Of a stretch of 64,000 nucleotides of DNA, positions 26,118 through 34,833 are shown piece by piece. Position 1 is the first letter of the stretch; the number at the start of each line of letters is the position of its first letter. The notes under the pieces are model-generated. The model ran no database searches and was not told the DNA's origin. It worked only from the letters and a program-made list of their open reading frames with translations. The DNA comes from Methanocella_A sp963792125 (GTDB lineage: Archaea > Halobacteriota > Methanocellia > Methanocellales > Methanocellaceae), in contig CAWBVA010000012.1 of assembly GCA_963792125.1 (NCBI GenBank), forward strand, positions 682,001 to 746,000, read 5' to 3'. The position numbers and the translations under genes were made by a program.

Positions 26118-29100
26118 TTATTTTTCCTTCACGATGATCTCTGCCGGCAATTCCTGCTTCGGCCCGGCCAGCTTCTTGCGCTGGTCCTCGATGGAGCCCA
26201 TGAACGGCATCCACCAGTTGTACTTCTTCATCAGCACCATGATAGCCGGCACGATCACCAGCCGCATCAGCGTGGCGTCCAGGATGATGGCGAAGCAGAG
26301 CACGAAGCCGAACTCCTTCAGCTCCAGGCTGCTCGATATCATCATCGACCCGAAGGCCGATGCCATGACTGCACCGCACAACGTTATGATCGTACCCGTA
26401 GCCTCCACCGCGTGCTCGATGGCCTCCTCGTCGGTCTTGCCCTTCAGCACTTCCTCCCGGATGCGCGACACCAGGAAGATGTCGTAGTCCACGCCGAGGC
26501 CCATGAGGGCACAGAACAGGAAGATGGGCAGCAGCCATTCGGTGCTCAGGCCGCCCCATATCTGGTAGATCACCACGTAGGCGGCGATGGTCCAGACCAC
26601 GCTGGCGAGCAGCGTCAGGATGAGCCGCAGGGGCGTAAACACCGAGCGCAGCAGCACCATGAGCACCAGGAAGACGCCGACGAGCACCAGGGCATAGACC
26701 GTGTTGTACTTGCCTGTGACCAGTGACTGGTAGTCATGCAGGCCTGCAGGGGAGCCGCCGATCATATACGTGATGCCGTCGCCCGACATGTCAGCGTAGG
26801 CTGTCAGGTTCTCCCTCATGTGATCGATCACTTTGCTGTTCTCGATAGAGTAGGGCGAGTCTTTGAACGACGTGTACAGCACGATAGTCCGGTTGTCGTT
26901 GCCCAGGCTGTCGTTCATGCTGGCCTGGTAGTACTCGCGCTCGATCATCGGGTAGGCCGAGAGGTTGGTGTAACTGATCGTCGCCCCGTCGGGACGGGTC
27001 ATGGAATAGACATTGTCCACGCCCTGGATGCCTGACAGCATGGCGGACACGCTTTCCACCTGGTCCAGGACAGGCCGGGAGATGTTGCCCGACGAGTCGC
27101 GGGCGTCCTGCGGCAGGGTCATGAGGACCATGACCTTGTCGACTGTGCCACTCCCGAAGGCGTCGTTGATCGCGTCGAAGCCCATCTTGCTCTCGACGCC
27201 CGGGGCCATGTTGGCCACATAGTCGGCGCCGAGCTGGAGCTGCAGCGTGAAGTAGACCGCCGGGATGCAGACGAGGATCGCCAGCACCAGGATGATCTTC
27301 GAGTGGCGGATGACCTTGCGGGTGATCTTCGACCAGATGCCGCTGGCGACGCCGGAGTTGCCCGTGTTGTAGATCTTCCGGGGCCAGAACAGGCGGTCGC
27401 CGGCGAGCGTCAGCACCGCCGGCAGCAGCGAGAGCGCCACGAGCAGCGAGATCATGATGCCGAAGGCGATGCCGATGCCGATGCCTCCGAAGATGCCCTG
27501 GTCGACGAGCAGCAGCGCGCTGAATCCGATCATGGCGGTGATGCCGCTCGAAGCCACGCTCTTGCCTGCGTGTTCGACCGCAGTGATCACTGAAGACTTT
27601 ACATCGCGGCCGAGGGCCCGCTCTTCAGCATATCGGGACAGCGTGAAGACACAGTAGTCCGTGCCGGCGCCCAGCATGATCACCACGCAGAGCGTCATGA
27701 TCAGGTAGAACAGCGGCACGACGCCTGCCAGCAGGCAGAGGCCGCCGAAGCAGACCACGATGCCGGTGCCCACGGCAGCCAGCGGGACGATCGGAGCCAC
27801 GAACGACCGGAAGTACAGGCACAGAAGGACGAGGATCATCACGACCGATATCTTGTCGATGTTGTTCATGTCCTCCAGGGAGGTGGTCTTGGCGTCAAGG
27901 CTCATGGCCACCGAGCCCGTGACATAAGCCTTGAGCCCGGCGAACCGGTCCTGCGACAGCAGCGATTTCACTTCGTCCCGGACCGTGACCACCGCGTCGG
28001 TGGCGGCCTGCGACTCCTCATTGTCCTTCAGGCCGACGACGAACAGCGTCAGATCGCCTTTAGACATTTCCTCCACGACAGCGGCCGGCAGTATCTGTGG
28101 GTTGGAGAAGTCGTGGGTGCCTGCCCAGCTGCGGGCGAACGCCTCTACGTCAGCCTTCGAGATGTTCCGGTCAAGGTCGAGCAGCGCGTACATGTAGGAC
28201 AGGTTGCCCGCCAGATCGAGGTCTTCGTTGACCTTGTTGACCGTGTAGGTTCTCAGGCTGTCAGTCGACGGGCTCCTCCCGAGGTCGTACACTTCCCCGA
28301 TGAACTCCCGCTCCGACTCGTTCAGGTCCTTGCCTGCCTCGTCGATGACGTAGTGGCTCACCACGGAAGCGTCCGGGTTTTTACCCCAGGAATAGATGTC
28401 GGCGAGCTTCTGCCGCTCCGACTCGTTCATGTCGCTGCCAGCCCGTGCGAGGACATACTCGTCGGCGGTCTCGTTGGTCATGGAGCGGCCGAGCGACCAC
28501 GCACCCCGGATTGTATCGATCACGGTGCTGTTTTCCTGCCCCGCGATCGCACTGTCCAGCACGTACTGCCAGATGGCGTCCCGGTTGTTGCCCCGGGCGT
28601 ACAGCTCCCGGGCCTGTGCGGCGTCGCCGCCAGAGAGGCTGGCGGTGACAAAGCTCATCGTCAGCTCGTCTATAGCGGCGCCGGTCGGAGTGGCAGTGAG
28701 GCCATAGATGGCATAAAGCCTGGGCCGGTCCGCCTCGGTCAGGCCCTGCCCGGCTATGAAAGCGCTGATGACCTCGTCGTCAGTCATCCCCGGATTGCTG
28801 TTTTTCACATAGTACAGGCCCGCATGGGTGGCGACAATCTGGGACCGCAAACCATACATCATGTCGCTGGAGCCTGCAGCCTGCCCCCATGCACTACAGA
28901 GCTGGCTGTTGATTTCCGTCACGTTGTCCCGCAGATAGTACAGGTCGCGGCTTGCGTCCCGGATACTGTCGGTCGCGTTGTATAGCTCCTTGCTGGCGTC
29001 AGTGGCGTTAGCATATAAATCGTGCAGGCCAGTATGTAGCTCAGGCGACACGTTGGCCAGCGTCGAGCGCTGTATCTCGTAGACGTAAGAGGTGGACGTG

Positions 29101-29402
29101 ACGTTTTTGATCGAGCCGTTGTTCACCGTATGGTTGAGCTGGTCCACGAAGGCCATGGCAGCCCCGGGGTCGCCCTTGACCGCGATGATAATCTGGCTCT
29201 GGGCTGAATCCGGGAACTGGGCGTTATAGATGTCCTGGGCCTGGATGGACTCCAGGTCCTTCGGTATGAACGAGTCCATGCTGTAGGTCAGCCGGTCGCT
29301 GAAGGTCAGCGCCAGCGGCACCGATACCAGCAGCACGATGAGCCATACCGCCAGCACCGCATATGGGTGGCGGGTGACGAACGTTCCCCATTCCCTGAAC
29401 AT
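26118..29402 (-). CDS. RND/MMPL-family exporter (HAE3 type)
   Basis: 1094 residues with two copies of the RND half: an N-terminal helix (VLAVWLIVLLVSVPLAL), an outside domain, then five helices; the second half begins near 690. Each half has the proton-relay phrase in its fourth helix, GAGTDYCVFTLSRYAEE and GVDYDIFLVSRIREE, as in MmpL/HAE3 exporters of lipids and hydrophobic compounds. The first outside domain is unusually large (about 40-490) and contains three or more copies of a helical unit like DMNESERQKLADIYSWG and DLNESEREFIGEVYDLG. It begins 3 bp behind a TetR gene, so it is probably induced by a ligand that releases that repressor. Substrate unknown. Confidence 0.93.
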   Translation of the reverse strand: MFREWGTFVTRHPYAVLAVWLIVLLVSVPLALTFSDRLTYSMDSFIPKDLESIQAQDIYNAQFPDSAQSQIIIAVKGDPGAAMAFVDQLNHTVNNGSIKNVTSTSYVYEIQRSTLANVSPELHTGLHDLYANATDASKELYNATDSIRDASRDLYYLRDNVTEINSQLCSAWGQAAGSSDMMYGLRSQIVATHAGLYYVKNSNPGMTDDEVISAFIAGQGLTEADRPRLYAIYGLTATPTGAAIDELTMSFVTASLSGGDAAQARELYARGNNRDAIWQYVLDSAIAGQENSTVIDTIRGAWSLGRSMTNETADEYVLARAGSDMNESERQKLADIYSWGKNPDASVVSHYVIDEAGKDLNESEREFIGEVYDLGRSPSTDSLRTYTVNKVNEDLDLAGNLSYMYALLDLDRNISKADVEAFARSWAGTHDFSNPQILPAAVVEEMSKGDLTLFVVGLKDNEESQAATDAVVTVRDEVKSLLSQDRFAGLKAYVTGSVAMSLDAKTTSLEDMNNIDKISVVMILVLLCLYFRSFVAPIVPLAAVGTGIVVCFGGLCLLAGVVPLFYLIMTLCVVIMLGAGTDYCVFTLSRYAEERALGRDVKSSVITAVEHAGKSVASSGITAMIGFSALLLVDQGIFGGIGIGIAFGIMISLLVALSLLPAVLTLAGDRLFWPRKIYNTGNSGVASGIWSKITRKVIRHSKIILVLAILVCIPAVYFTLQLQLGADYVANMAPGVESKMGFDAINDAFGSGTVDKVMVLMTLPQDARDSSGNISRPVLDQVESVSAMLSGIQGVDNVYSMTRPDGATISYTNLSAYPMIEREYYQASMNDSLGNDNRTIVLYTSFKDSPYSIENSKVIDHMRENLTAYADMSGDGITYMIGGSPAGLHDYQSLVTGKYNTVYALVLVGVFLVLMVLLRSVFTPLRLILTLLASVVWTIAAYVVIYQIWGGLSTEWLLPIFLFCALMGLGVDYDIFLVSRIREEVLKGKTDEEAIEHAVEATGTIITLCGAVMASAFGSMMISSSLELKEFGFVLCFAIILDATLMRLVIVPAIMVLMKKYNWWMPFMGSIEDQRKKLAGPKQELPAEIIVKEK

Positions 29403-29405
29403 GGC

Positions 29406-30074
29406 TCAGGCCTCCGGCAACGGGGCGTGTGAGTGTATGAGCTGCAGGATATTCGCCGCTTCCTTCGGGTCGAGCTTTAGCTGTCCTTTCTCTATGCCGA
29501 GTACCCGTGTCAGGATGTCCTCGGCGGCCTGTATCATCCGGAAATAGCTCTCGTCGTCGCCCGACAAAGCAACCGAGTCCTCGAGATAGCCGAACGCATA
29601 GACCAGCATCTCCACCGATTCCCGGGGGTAATTGACATCGAAAATGCCGGCCTCTTTCCCCTGCTCGACAATCTTCGTGATGAGAGGGATGATGATGCCG
29701 AAGGACTTCATCATATACCGCTGGTGGGTGACCAGGTTTTCCTCCGTGTGGAGGAACTCGACCAGGTGTGGGTCATACTTGTGCATGGCCAGCGCGGTGT
29801 TCGCGATGATCTCGATCTTCTGGCAGGGGTTCATGCCTTCCTGCGAGAGGAGGTGCTCCAGCGACCTCTGGTAGCTGTCGATGTAATGGTTGATGACGGC
29901 GTCCAGGATGTCGTCCTTGGACTCGAAGTAATAGTAGAACGTTCCCTGTGCTACGCCGACCTTTTTCACGATGTCGTTGACCGACGTCTGCCTGTAGCCC
30001 TGCTCGCGGAACAGCGCCTCTGCCGCCTCGATAAGCTCAAATTTCCGGATTTCGGGGTCCTTCGTTATTCGCAT
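29406..30074 (-). CDS. TetR-family repressor of the RND exporter
   Basis: 222 residues from the ATG at 30074 (a GTG at 30083 is possible). The N-terminal helix-turn-helix is classic: ELIEAAEALFREQGYRQTSV, then NDIVKKVGVAQGTFYYYFES and KDDILDAV. The C-terminal part is a helical ligand-binding domain. It is co-transcribed with the exporter 3 bp downstream. Two ACTGAC-N5-GTCAGT operators lie between its start and its TATA box, so it should repress itself and the exporter together. Confidence 0.93.
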   Translation of the reverse strand: MRITKDPEIRKFELIEAAEALFREQGYRQTSVNDIVKKVGVAQGTFYYYFESKDDILDAVINHYIDSYQRSLEHLLSQEGMNPCQKIEIIANTALAMHKYDPHLVEFLHTEENLVTHQRYMMKSFGIIIPLITKIVEQGKEAGIFDVNYPRESVEMLVYAFGYLEDSVALSGDDESYFRMIQAAEDILTRVLGIEKGQLKLDPKEAANILQLIHSHAPLPEA

Positions 30075-30095
30075 GCTGACCACTTCAAATGATTG

Positions 30096-30152
30096 ACTGA
30101 CTGTTAGTCAGTGTGACTGACACTTAGTCAGTGAGTGCTTAAAATATTTAAG
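30096..30152 (-). promoter_or_regulatory. tetR-RND promoter with two TetR-type operators
   Basis: ACTGAC-N5-GTCAGT occurs at 30096-30112 and again at 30116-30132, 20 bp apart, two helical turns. A TATA-like TTAAATATTTTAAG (minus strand) lies at about 30139-30152, so transcription would start within the operators, and bound repressor would block it. Confidence 0.75.
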
Positions 30153-30293
30153 GATTTCCAGTTGAGGTATAAAGGGCGGGGCATATCGCTGTGAGGAAGG
30201 AGCGACTGAGGAAACAGGCACTTGCATGCCAGTCGCGCGCGCGAACTGGCCGGGGATGCTAAGAGTTACGATTTTTAGGAAGGCACCCGACTC

Positions 30294-30623
30294 TGGCCTT
30301 GCTTAGGCTGTGCGACCCCGGTCACGCTCGCCAAGAGCGCCAGGTAGCCAAGGTCGCCAAGGTTTTTTTAGAGACGACGTTGGTGTCAAGCGTTATCACA
30401 GTAATGCGTGATAGAAATGCAAGGAACAGTTGCTCGCCAGGCGGCGAGCAAAAACTGTTTTGAGTATTCCTTCTCGCAAAGCCATTATTACTGCTATACT
30501 ACTATGTTGTTTTTAAACAGCCGCAGCCACGCTGAAATATAAACACATAAAAAGCTTGGCGCTCTTGGCTACCTGGCGCTCTTGGCAAGCGTGACCGGGG
30601 TCGCACAGCCTAAGCAAGGCCAG
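30294..30623. repeat. Long TTGGC-family inverted repeat with a folded centre
   Basis: Arms 30294-30362 and 30555-30623 are 69-bp, nearly perfect reverse complements, with GCGCCAGGTAGCCAAG-type units and the outer tail CTGGCCTTGCTTAGGCTG. The 190-bp centre has its own hairpin (TTGCTCGCC pairing with GGCGAGCAA near 30430-30455). Imperfect direct repeats with GGGCAT-TCGCTGTGA flank it (about 30180 and 30694). No gene is evident from 30153 to 30773. Confidence 0.8.
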
Positions 30624-30773
30624 ACGCTCATAGCCGTTTCATGAAATTCTATCTATCAGCCGCAGTATTTTATCCTACCTTACCGCAGGCAGGGCATTTC
30701 GCTGTGAAGGGCAGTCACACGCATGCGTGCGCGAGCGGTCGCCTTAGCCAAAAAGAATTATAAACAGTCAGCA

Positions 30774-31711
30774 TTATTTCTGATTCTTAACTGTGCCCTG
30801 TCGTTTCAGCTCGTCCATGCCGGCGTCCGGGTGTTTCTTCAGGTACCCTGCGGCCTTTTTATTATGCAGCAGCCGGCAGTCCTTGCACGTCCAGACCGGA
30901 TAGCCTTTGCTGCTGAGAATCCACTCGCCCAGCTCCGGGTCCTCGCACGGGTACAGCGGGCAGAAGCAGTAGGTGCAGTCCTGGCCCTCGAAGTGGTGGC
31001 ACGGGTAATACGGGCATTTCCCCTTGCCCGATTTGCCGTCGGGCTTCTCGATCCAGTAGAGGCCTTTGTCGCCGTTAGCCAGCACGAACAGACGGCTCTG
31101 CATCGCGCTTTTCTCCCCGATGCTGTGCTGCCGCCTGATGCCCTCGGCGACGCCCTTTTTCACGCACCGGTAGATGCTGTGGCCGATAGTCGTTGCAGTG
31201 CCTGAGTACTCGTAATAAGGTGGCTCGCAGACGGGCGTCTTGCGCTCCTCCGTAAGGACGGCGACCGCGTCGGTGGTCGTCCCGGTGAAGTCGAACCCCA
31301 TCTCGAACAGCGTCTTCGCCTTGGCCTCGGTCGCAGTAATAATCGCGCTGGCCAGCGCGCCCTCGGACATCCGGCCGTGGACTACCAGCAGCACGTTGAT
31401 CGTCCCGGGCACCCCCGGGTCGTGGCAGGGGTTGCTGATGCCTGCGGTGATAAAAGCGGTGACATACGGGTCCCGACGACGCAGAGGTTCTTCATCTGGA
31501 CCGCCGTTAAAAAGCCGAAGTATGGCGTGTCGGCCCCGGCTGAGACGGCTACCTCATCGAGGTACGTGGCCGGGTCGTCGTTGTTGAACTGACGGCTGAC
31601 CTCGTGGTTGACCACAGAACGTACCCTTCGCCGGCCGCCGTTGATGCCGGTGCTGATGCCGTCGAAATCCCCTTTGACCACGAGCGTGTGATCTTTTACG
31701 TAGTAGCGCAA
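30774..31711 (-). pseudogene. cbiZ: Adenosylcobinamide amidohydrolase CbiZ with Cys-rich tail, one frameshift
   Basis: CbiZ removes the aminopropanol arm of cobinamides so that archaea can remake them as cobamides. The first frame starts at a TTG (31711) with GGTGG upstream and gives LVVKGDFDGISTGINGGRRR and VSAGADTPYFGFLTAV. After a one-base break near 31460 the protein goes on with GISNPCHDPGVPGTINVLLV and FDFTGTTTDAVAVL. The last 80 residues are an added Cys-rich module (PYYPCHHFEGQDCTYCFCPL, CKDCRLLHNKKAAGYLKKHP) often found joined to CbiZ-like proteins and probably metal-binding. The next genes belong to cobamide uptake and synthesis. Confidence 0.85.
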
Positions 31712-31810
31712 TTTTCCACCGCCGGAAATCGGATGATGTTGAGCCTTTGTATACACATATGGCACATATATACTTAACCGGGGAACATGGTTTTCGCGGA
31801 GGCTCAGCTC

Positions 31811-31945
31811 GGGGGGCCTTGTTCCAAAAAGGCCCCCCTGAGTCAACGACACCGGACGCCAGTGCCGAAGGCACAAACTGCGATAGTTTTTGAGGGGCGC
31901 ACGGGGAACTTTTTACCAAAAGGTTCCCTCGACAGCCCCCTTCGA
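31811..31945 (+). repeat. Three-hairpin repeat element, copy 2
   Basis: The same order as copy 1 (11018): GGGGGGCC..GGCCCCCC hairpin, GACACCGGACGCCAGTGCC, GTGCCGAAGGCAC hairpin, TGCGATAGTTTTTGAGGGG, then GGGGAACTTTTTACCAAAAGG. It lies between the divergent cbiZ and btuF-like genes. Confidence 0.75.
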
Positions 31946-31969
31946 AAACCAGCACAATACGTGCAATCG

Positions 31970-32039
31970 GTTAGTTATTTATAGCTTGCAAGTTAATCAA
32001 GTAAAATTGTCTTAACTCAATATAAATTTAGGTATTACC
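31970..32039 (+). promoter_or_regulatory. Promoter/leader of btuF-like gene 1, shared with gene 2
   Basis: The 70 bp before the ATG match 34764-34833 at 66 positions. A TATA-like TTATTTATAG lies at about 31976, which puts the transcript start near 32005 with a leader of about 35 bases. The agreement is clearly higher than that of the two proteins, which suggests a common regulator binding here. Confidence 0.6.
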
Positions 32040-32996
32040 ATGCAGGCAAAATATTCTGTAGTTATTGCACTGCTGGTTGCGGTGTTCGTGGCGGTATGCG
32101 GCTGCAGCAGCACAGTGACGCCTGTGCCAACGCCCGTGCCGATGTCGCAGTACCCCATGACCGTTTCCGACTACTATGGCCAGACGGCTACCATAGCCCG
32201 TGCACCGGAGCGCATCGTGTCGCTATCGCCTGTCAACACAGAGATTCTATTCGATCTCGGAGCGGGGAACAGGATTGTCGGTGACACGGACTATTGCGAC
32301 TACCCTCCCGAGGCTAAGAACATCACCCATGTGAGCGGGTTCAACTCGATCAATATTGAGAAGATTCTGGCAGCCAGCCCTGACCTGGTCCTGGCTGAAG
32401 ATATCGTCAGCGAGGAGGCGATCACCCGGCTGAGGGAAACGGGCTTCCCGCTGGTCGAGCTCAAGAATAGTAACCTGACGATGATCCGGCAGAACATACT
32501 GTTGATAGGCAATATAACGAATACATCAGCCAATGCGACTGTGCTGGTCAGTGAGATCGACAGGGACATCGAAAGCATCAGGTCGAAAACCGCCGGGCTG
32601 AACGACAGCCAGAAGCCGACGGTGCTGCTGCTCGCCGGCCTGACCAAAAAGGCGATTTATCCGTATGGTTCGGGCACATATGGCGACGAGCTCCTGACGC
32701 TCACCGGAGGCAGAAACGTCGCCTCGGGCCTCACCGGGTACCAGGTGATGAGCAACGAAGCCATCATCAAGGCGGACCCCGACTATATCGTCATCCCGGT
32801 GGACGGCGTGATGTGCACGATGAGTGCCTATGACAGCTTCAGGAACGGCAATGAGTCGTGGATGAAAGACCTGAAGGCCGTCAAGGCCGGAAATGTCATG
32901 ATGGTGGATGGCACCCTGTTCCTGCGCCCGGGACCCCGGACACCCGAGGCGGGCCTTGCCCTTGCCAGGGCCATACACCCCGAGCTGTTCCAATAA
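32040..32996 (+). CDS. BtuF-like cobamide-binding lipoprotein, copy 1
   Basis: 318 residues. The signal ends in a lipobox (VFVAVCGCSS), followed by a Pro/Thr linker and a periplasmic-binding fold of the BtuF/FepB kind: RAPERIVSLSPVNTEILFDL near the start of the fold, ASPDLVLAEDIVSEE, the long helix near 160-190, and PDYIVIPVDG. It should catch corrinoids outside the cell for a BtuCD transporter, which is not in the window. The assignment to cobamides rests on the neighbouring cbiZ and cbiA; iron chelates are the main alternative. A close paralogue lies at 34834. Confidence 0.85.
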   Translation: MQAKYSVVIALLVAVFVAVCGCSSTVTPVPTPVPMSQYPMTVSDYYGQTATIARAPERIVSLSPVNTEILFDLGAGNRIVGDTDYCDYPPEAKNITHVSGFNSINIEKILAASPDLVLAEDIVSEEAITRLRETGFPLVELKNSNLTMIRQNILLIGNITNTSANATVLVSEIDRDIESIRSKTAGLNDSQKPTVLLLAGLTKKAIYPYGSGTYGDELLTLTGGRNVASGLTGYQVMSNEAIIKADPDYIVIPVDGVMCTMSAYDSFRNGNESWMKDLKAVKAGNVMMVDGTLFLRPGPRTPEAGLALARAIHPELFQ

Positions 32997-33131
32997 ACAG
33001 GCATGCTCCGCCGGGGCATACCACCTCCACATTTTTTACAAGCCGTCGCTGATATTATTATACGCTGAGCTGGCACTCAACACAGAGTATAGTCATTCCT
33101 GAATCTTTTTACACAGGCTGATAAGGCATCT

Positions 33132-33246
33132 GACACAGAGTACACAGAGTTCACAGGGTACACAGAGTACGGTTAAAGAAAGGGCCACCGCAGCCTCTTC
33201 CGATCAAAGACATCGTGTACTCTGTGAACTCTGTGTACTCTGTGTC
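33132..33246. repeat. Inverted repeat of CACAGAGT units
   Basis: Arms 33132-33163 and 33215-33246 are 32 bp, one mismatch, each made of units such as CACAGAGTACACAGAGTTC. The 51-bp centre is unique. It lies between two convergent genes (btuF-like copy 1 and cbiA), so it may also act as a two-way terminator. Confidence 0.75.
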
Positions 33247-33272
33247 GAGTACCGGCTAAGCGTACACAACAT

Positions 33273-34598
33273 TTACGAACGCCTGTATTTATTTGCAGCT
33301 TCGATAAATGACTGCGCGAAATCCCGGGTGAAGTAAGCATGTGTATAAGCGCCAATGGCATTATGCTCATAGATGCCATCGAGGCCGCCGGCGATACCTT
33401 TTCCGGATGCTGTCTTTATGGCAAACCTCGCCCCCTCACCGCATTCCACCCGGGAATAGTGGAACTCATGGCCGCGATATGCCAGCCCGGGCGCGAATAC
33501 AGGCCCCTGCACGAATTCCGCTTTGATGTAACCGAGAGCCTGCATCCGGTCTGTCATCACGGCCTTCGCCGGCATCACTTCCGCCATCCGGTACTCGCTC
33601 CCGGCAGTGGCAATGCTCTCCGTAAGGTACATCAGGCCGCCGCATTCGGCATATGCAGGCATCCCGTCGTCGACGGCCTTCTTGATCTGGCCCCGGCATG
33701 CCGAAGCTTCCAGATTCGCGGCGTGAAGCTCCGGGTAGCCACCGCCGAGATAAAGTGCGTCTATCTCCGGGAGCCGGTCATCCATCGGGCTGAAAAAGAC
33801 AAGCTTAGCCCCTGCCTCAGCCAGCCGGTCCAGGTTATCCCGGTAGTAGAAACAAAACGCGTCGTCCATCGCAACGCCGATGGATACGGCGTCACTTGAG
33901 GGGAGGACAGGTCCGGCATCGTCCTGTAGCGGCGGGGCCCCCCGTGCGATCTCGATGATACGGGACAGGTCGCAGTGCTCCCGGATTGTTTCCCCGGCGC
34001 CTTTCAGGCGGTCGTCCTCCCGTGCCATGTTGAGCCCGAGGTGGCGGCTCTTCACGGCCAGATCAGCTTTACGCGGCATCCATCCCAGCGGCTCGGCTTC
34101 GAGCGAAGCCTCGATCATGCGCCGGTGTGACGGGCTACCGACACGATTAAAAATAATTCCGGCGATGTCGACACCAGGGTCGAATTCACGGAAGCCCCGG
34201 ACCAGGGCGTTAGCGCTCCGGGACATGGCGCTTACGTCCACGGTCAGCACCACGGGTGCCGACAGCAGCTTCGCCACATGGGCCGTGCTTGCGGTCTCCG
34301 TGCCCTCCAGGCCATCGTAGAGTCCCATGACTCCTTCCACAACGGCAATATCCGCGCCATGGCAGGCCATGGCAAAGGTTTCCATGACGCCGTCCTCCCC
34401 CATCATGAAAGCGTCCAGGTTGCGGGATATCCTGCCGCAGATCGCCGAATGATGGGAGGGGTCGATGAAGTCGGGGCCTACTTTGAACGGCTGGACTTTC
34501 AGGCCTTCTGCAGCCAGCGCTGCCATCAGCCCCGTCGCTATTGTAGTCTTTCCGCATCCGCTGTGTGTGCCTGCTATACAGATCCGCGGTATGTCCAT
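33273..34598 (-). CDS. cbiA: Cobyrinate or Ni-sirohydrochlorin a,c-diamide synthase (CbiA/CfbB)
   Basis: 441 residues: a P-loop synthase half (CIAGTHSGCGKTTIATGL; PFKVGPDFIDPSHH; VVEGVMGLYDG) and a glutamine amidotransferase half with the nucleophile Cys in YAECGGLMYL and the His in YTHAYF. It amidates the a and c side chains of a corrinoid ring with glutamine. In methanogens the same family makes the F430 intermediate (CfbB), and the sequence alone does not separate the two; the cobamide genes on both sides favour CbiA or a shared enzyme. The ATG at 34598 has GGCGG upstream; a TTG at 34625 is less likely. AACTTGCC..GGGCAAGTT can form a hairpin just upstream. Confidence 0.92.
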   Translation of the reverse strand: MDIPRICIAGTHSGCGKTTIATGLMAALAAEGLKVQPFKVGPDFIDPSHHSAICGRISRNLDAFMMGEDGVMETFAMACHGADIAVVEGVMGLYDGLEGTETASTAHVAKLLSAPVVLTVDVSAMSRSANALVRGFREFDPGVDIAGIIFNRVGSPSHRRMIEASLEAEPLGWMPRKADLAVKSRHLGLNMAREDDRLKGAGETIREHCDLSRIIEIARGAPPLQDDAGPVLPSSDAVSIGVAMDDAFCFYYRDNLDRLAEAGAKLVFFSPMDDRLPEIDALYLGGGYPELHAANLEASACRGQIKKAVDDGMPAYAECGGLMYLTESIATAGSEYRMAEVMPAKAVMTDRMQALGYIKAEFVQGPVFAPGLAYRGHEFHYSRVECGEGARFAIKTASGKGIAGGLDGIYEHNAIGAYTHAYFTRDFAQSFIEAANKYRRS

Positions 34599-34763
34599 AA
34601 AAGCCGCCTGCTTTAGCCTTATCAAAAAAACTTGCCATAGGGCAAGTTTACATGATCAATAAGCGAAGGTCATATAAAACTATTAGCATAAGGTTCGCCA
34701 CTAACCGATTTTATACAACTTTCAGGTACCTGCCAGCTAACAGGTCGTCAGAACCAGCAATTA

Positions 34764-34833
34764 GTTAGTTATTTATAGCTTGCCTGTTAATCAAGTAAAA
34801 TTGTCTTAACTCAACATAAATTTAGGTGTTACC
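34764..34833 (+). promoter_or_regulatory. Promoter/leader of btuF-like gene 2, shared with gene 1
   Basis: The same 70-bp block as 31970-32039 with four substitutions, including the TATA-like TTATTTATAG and the leader stretch AAGTAAAATTGTCTTAACTC. Confidence 0.6.

Noticed and set aside
30723..31205. 160-codon frame on the plus strand
   Set aside because: Antisense to cbiZ, whose Cys-rich end is clearly conserved.
31712..32039. Cobalamin riboswitch before the btuF-like gene
   Set aside because: No B12-box-like sequence was seen, the leader appears to be only about 35 bases, and such riboswitches are not typical of archaea.
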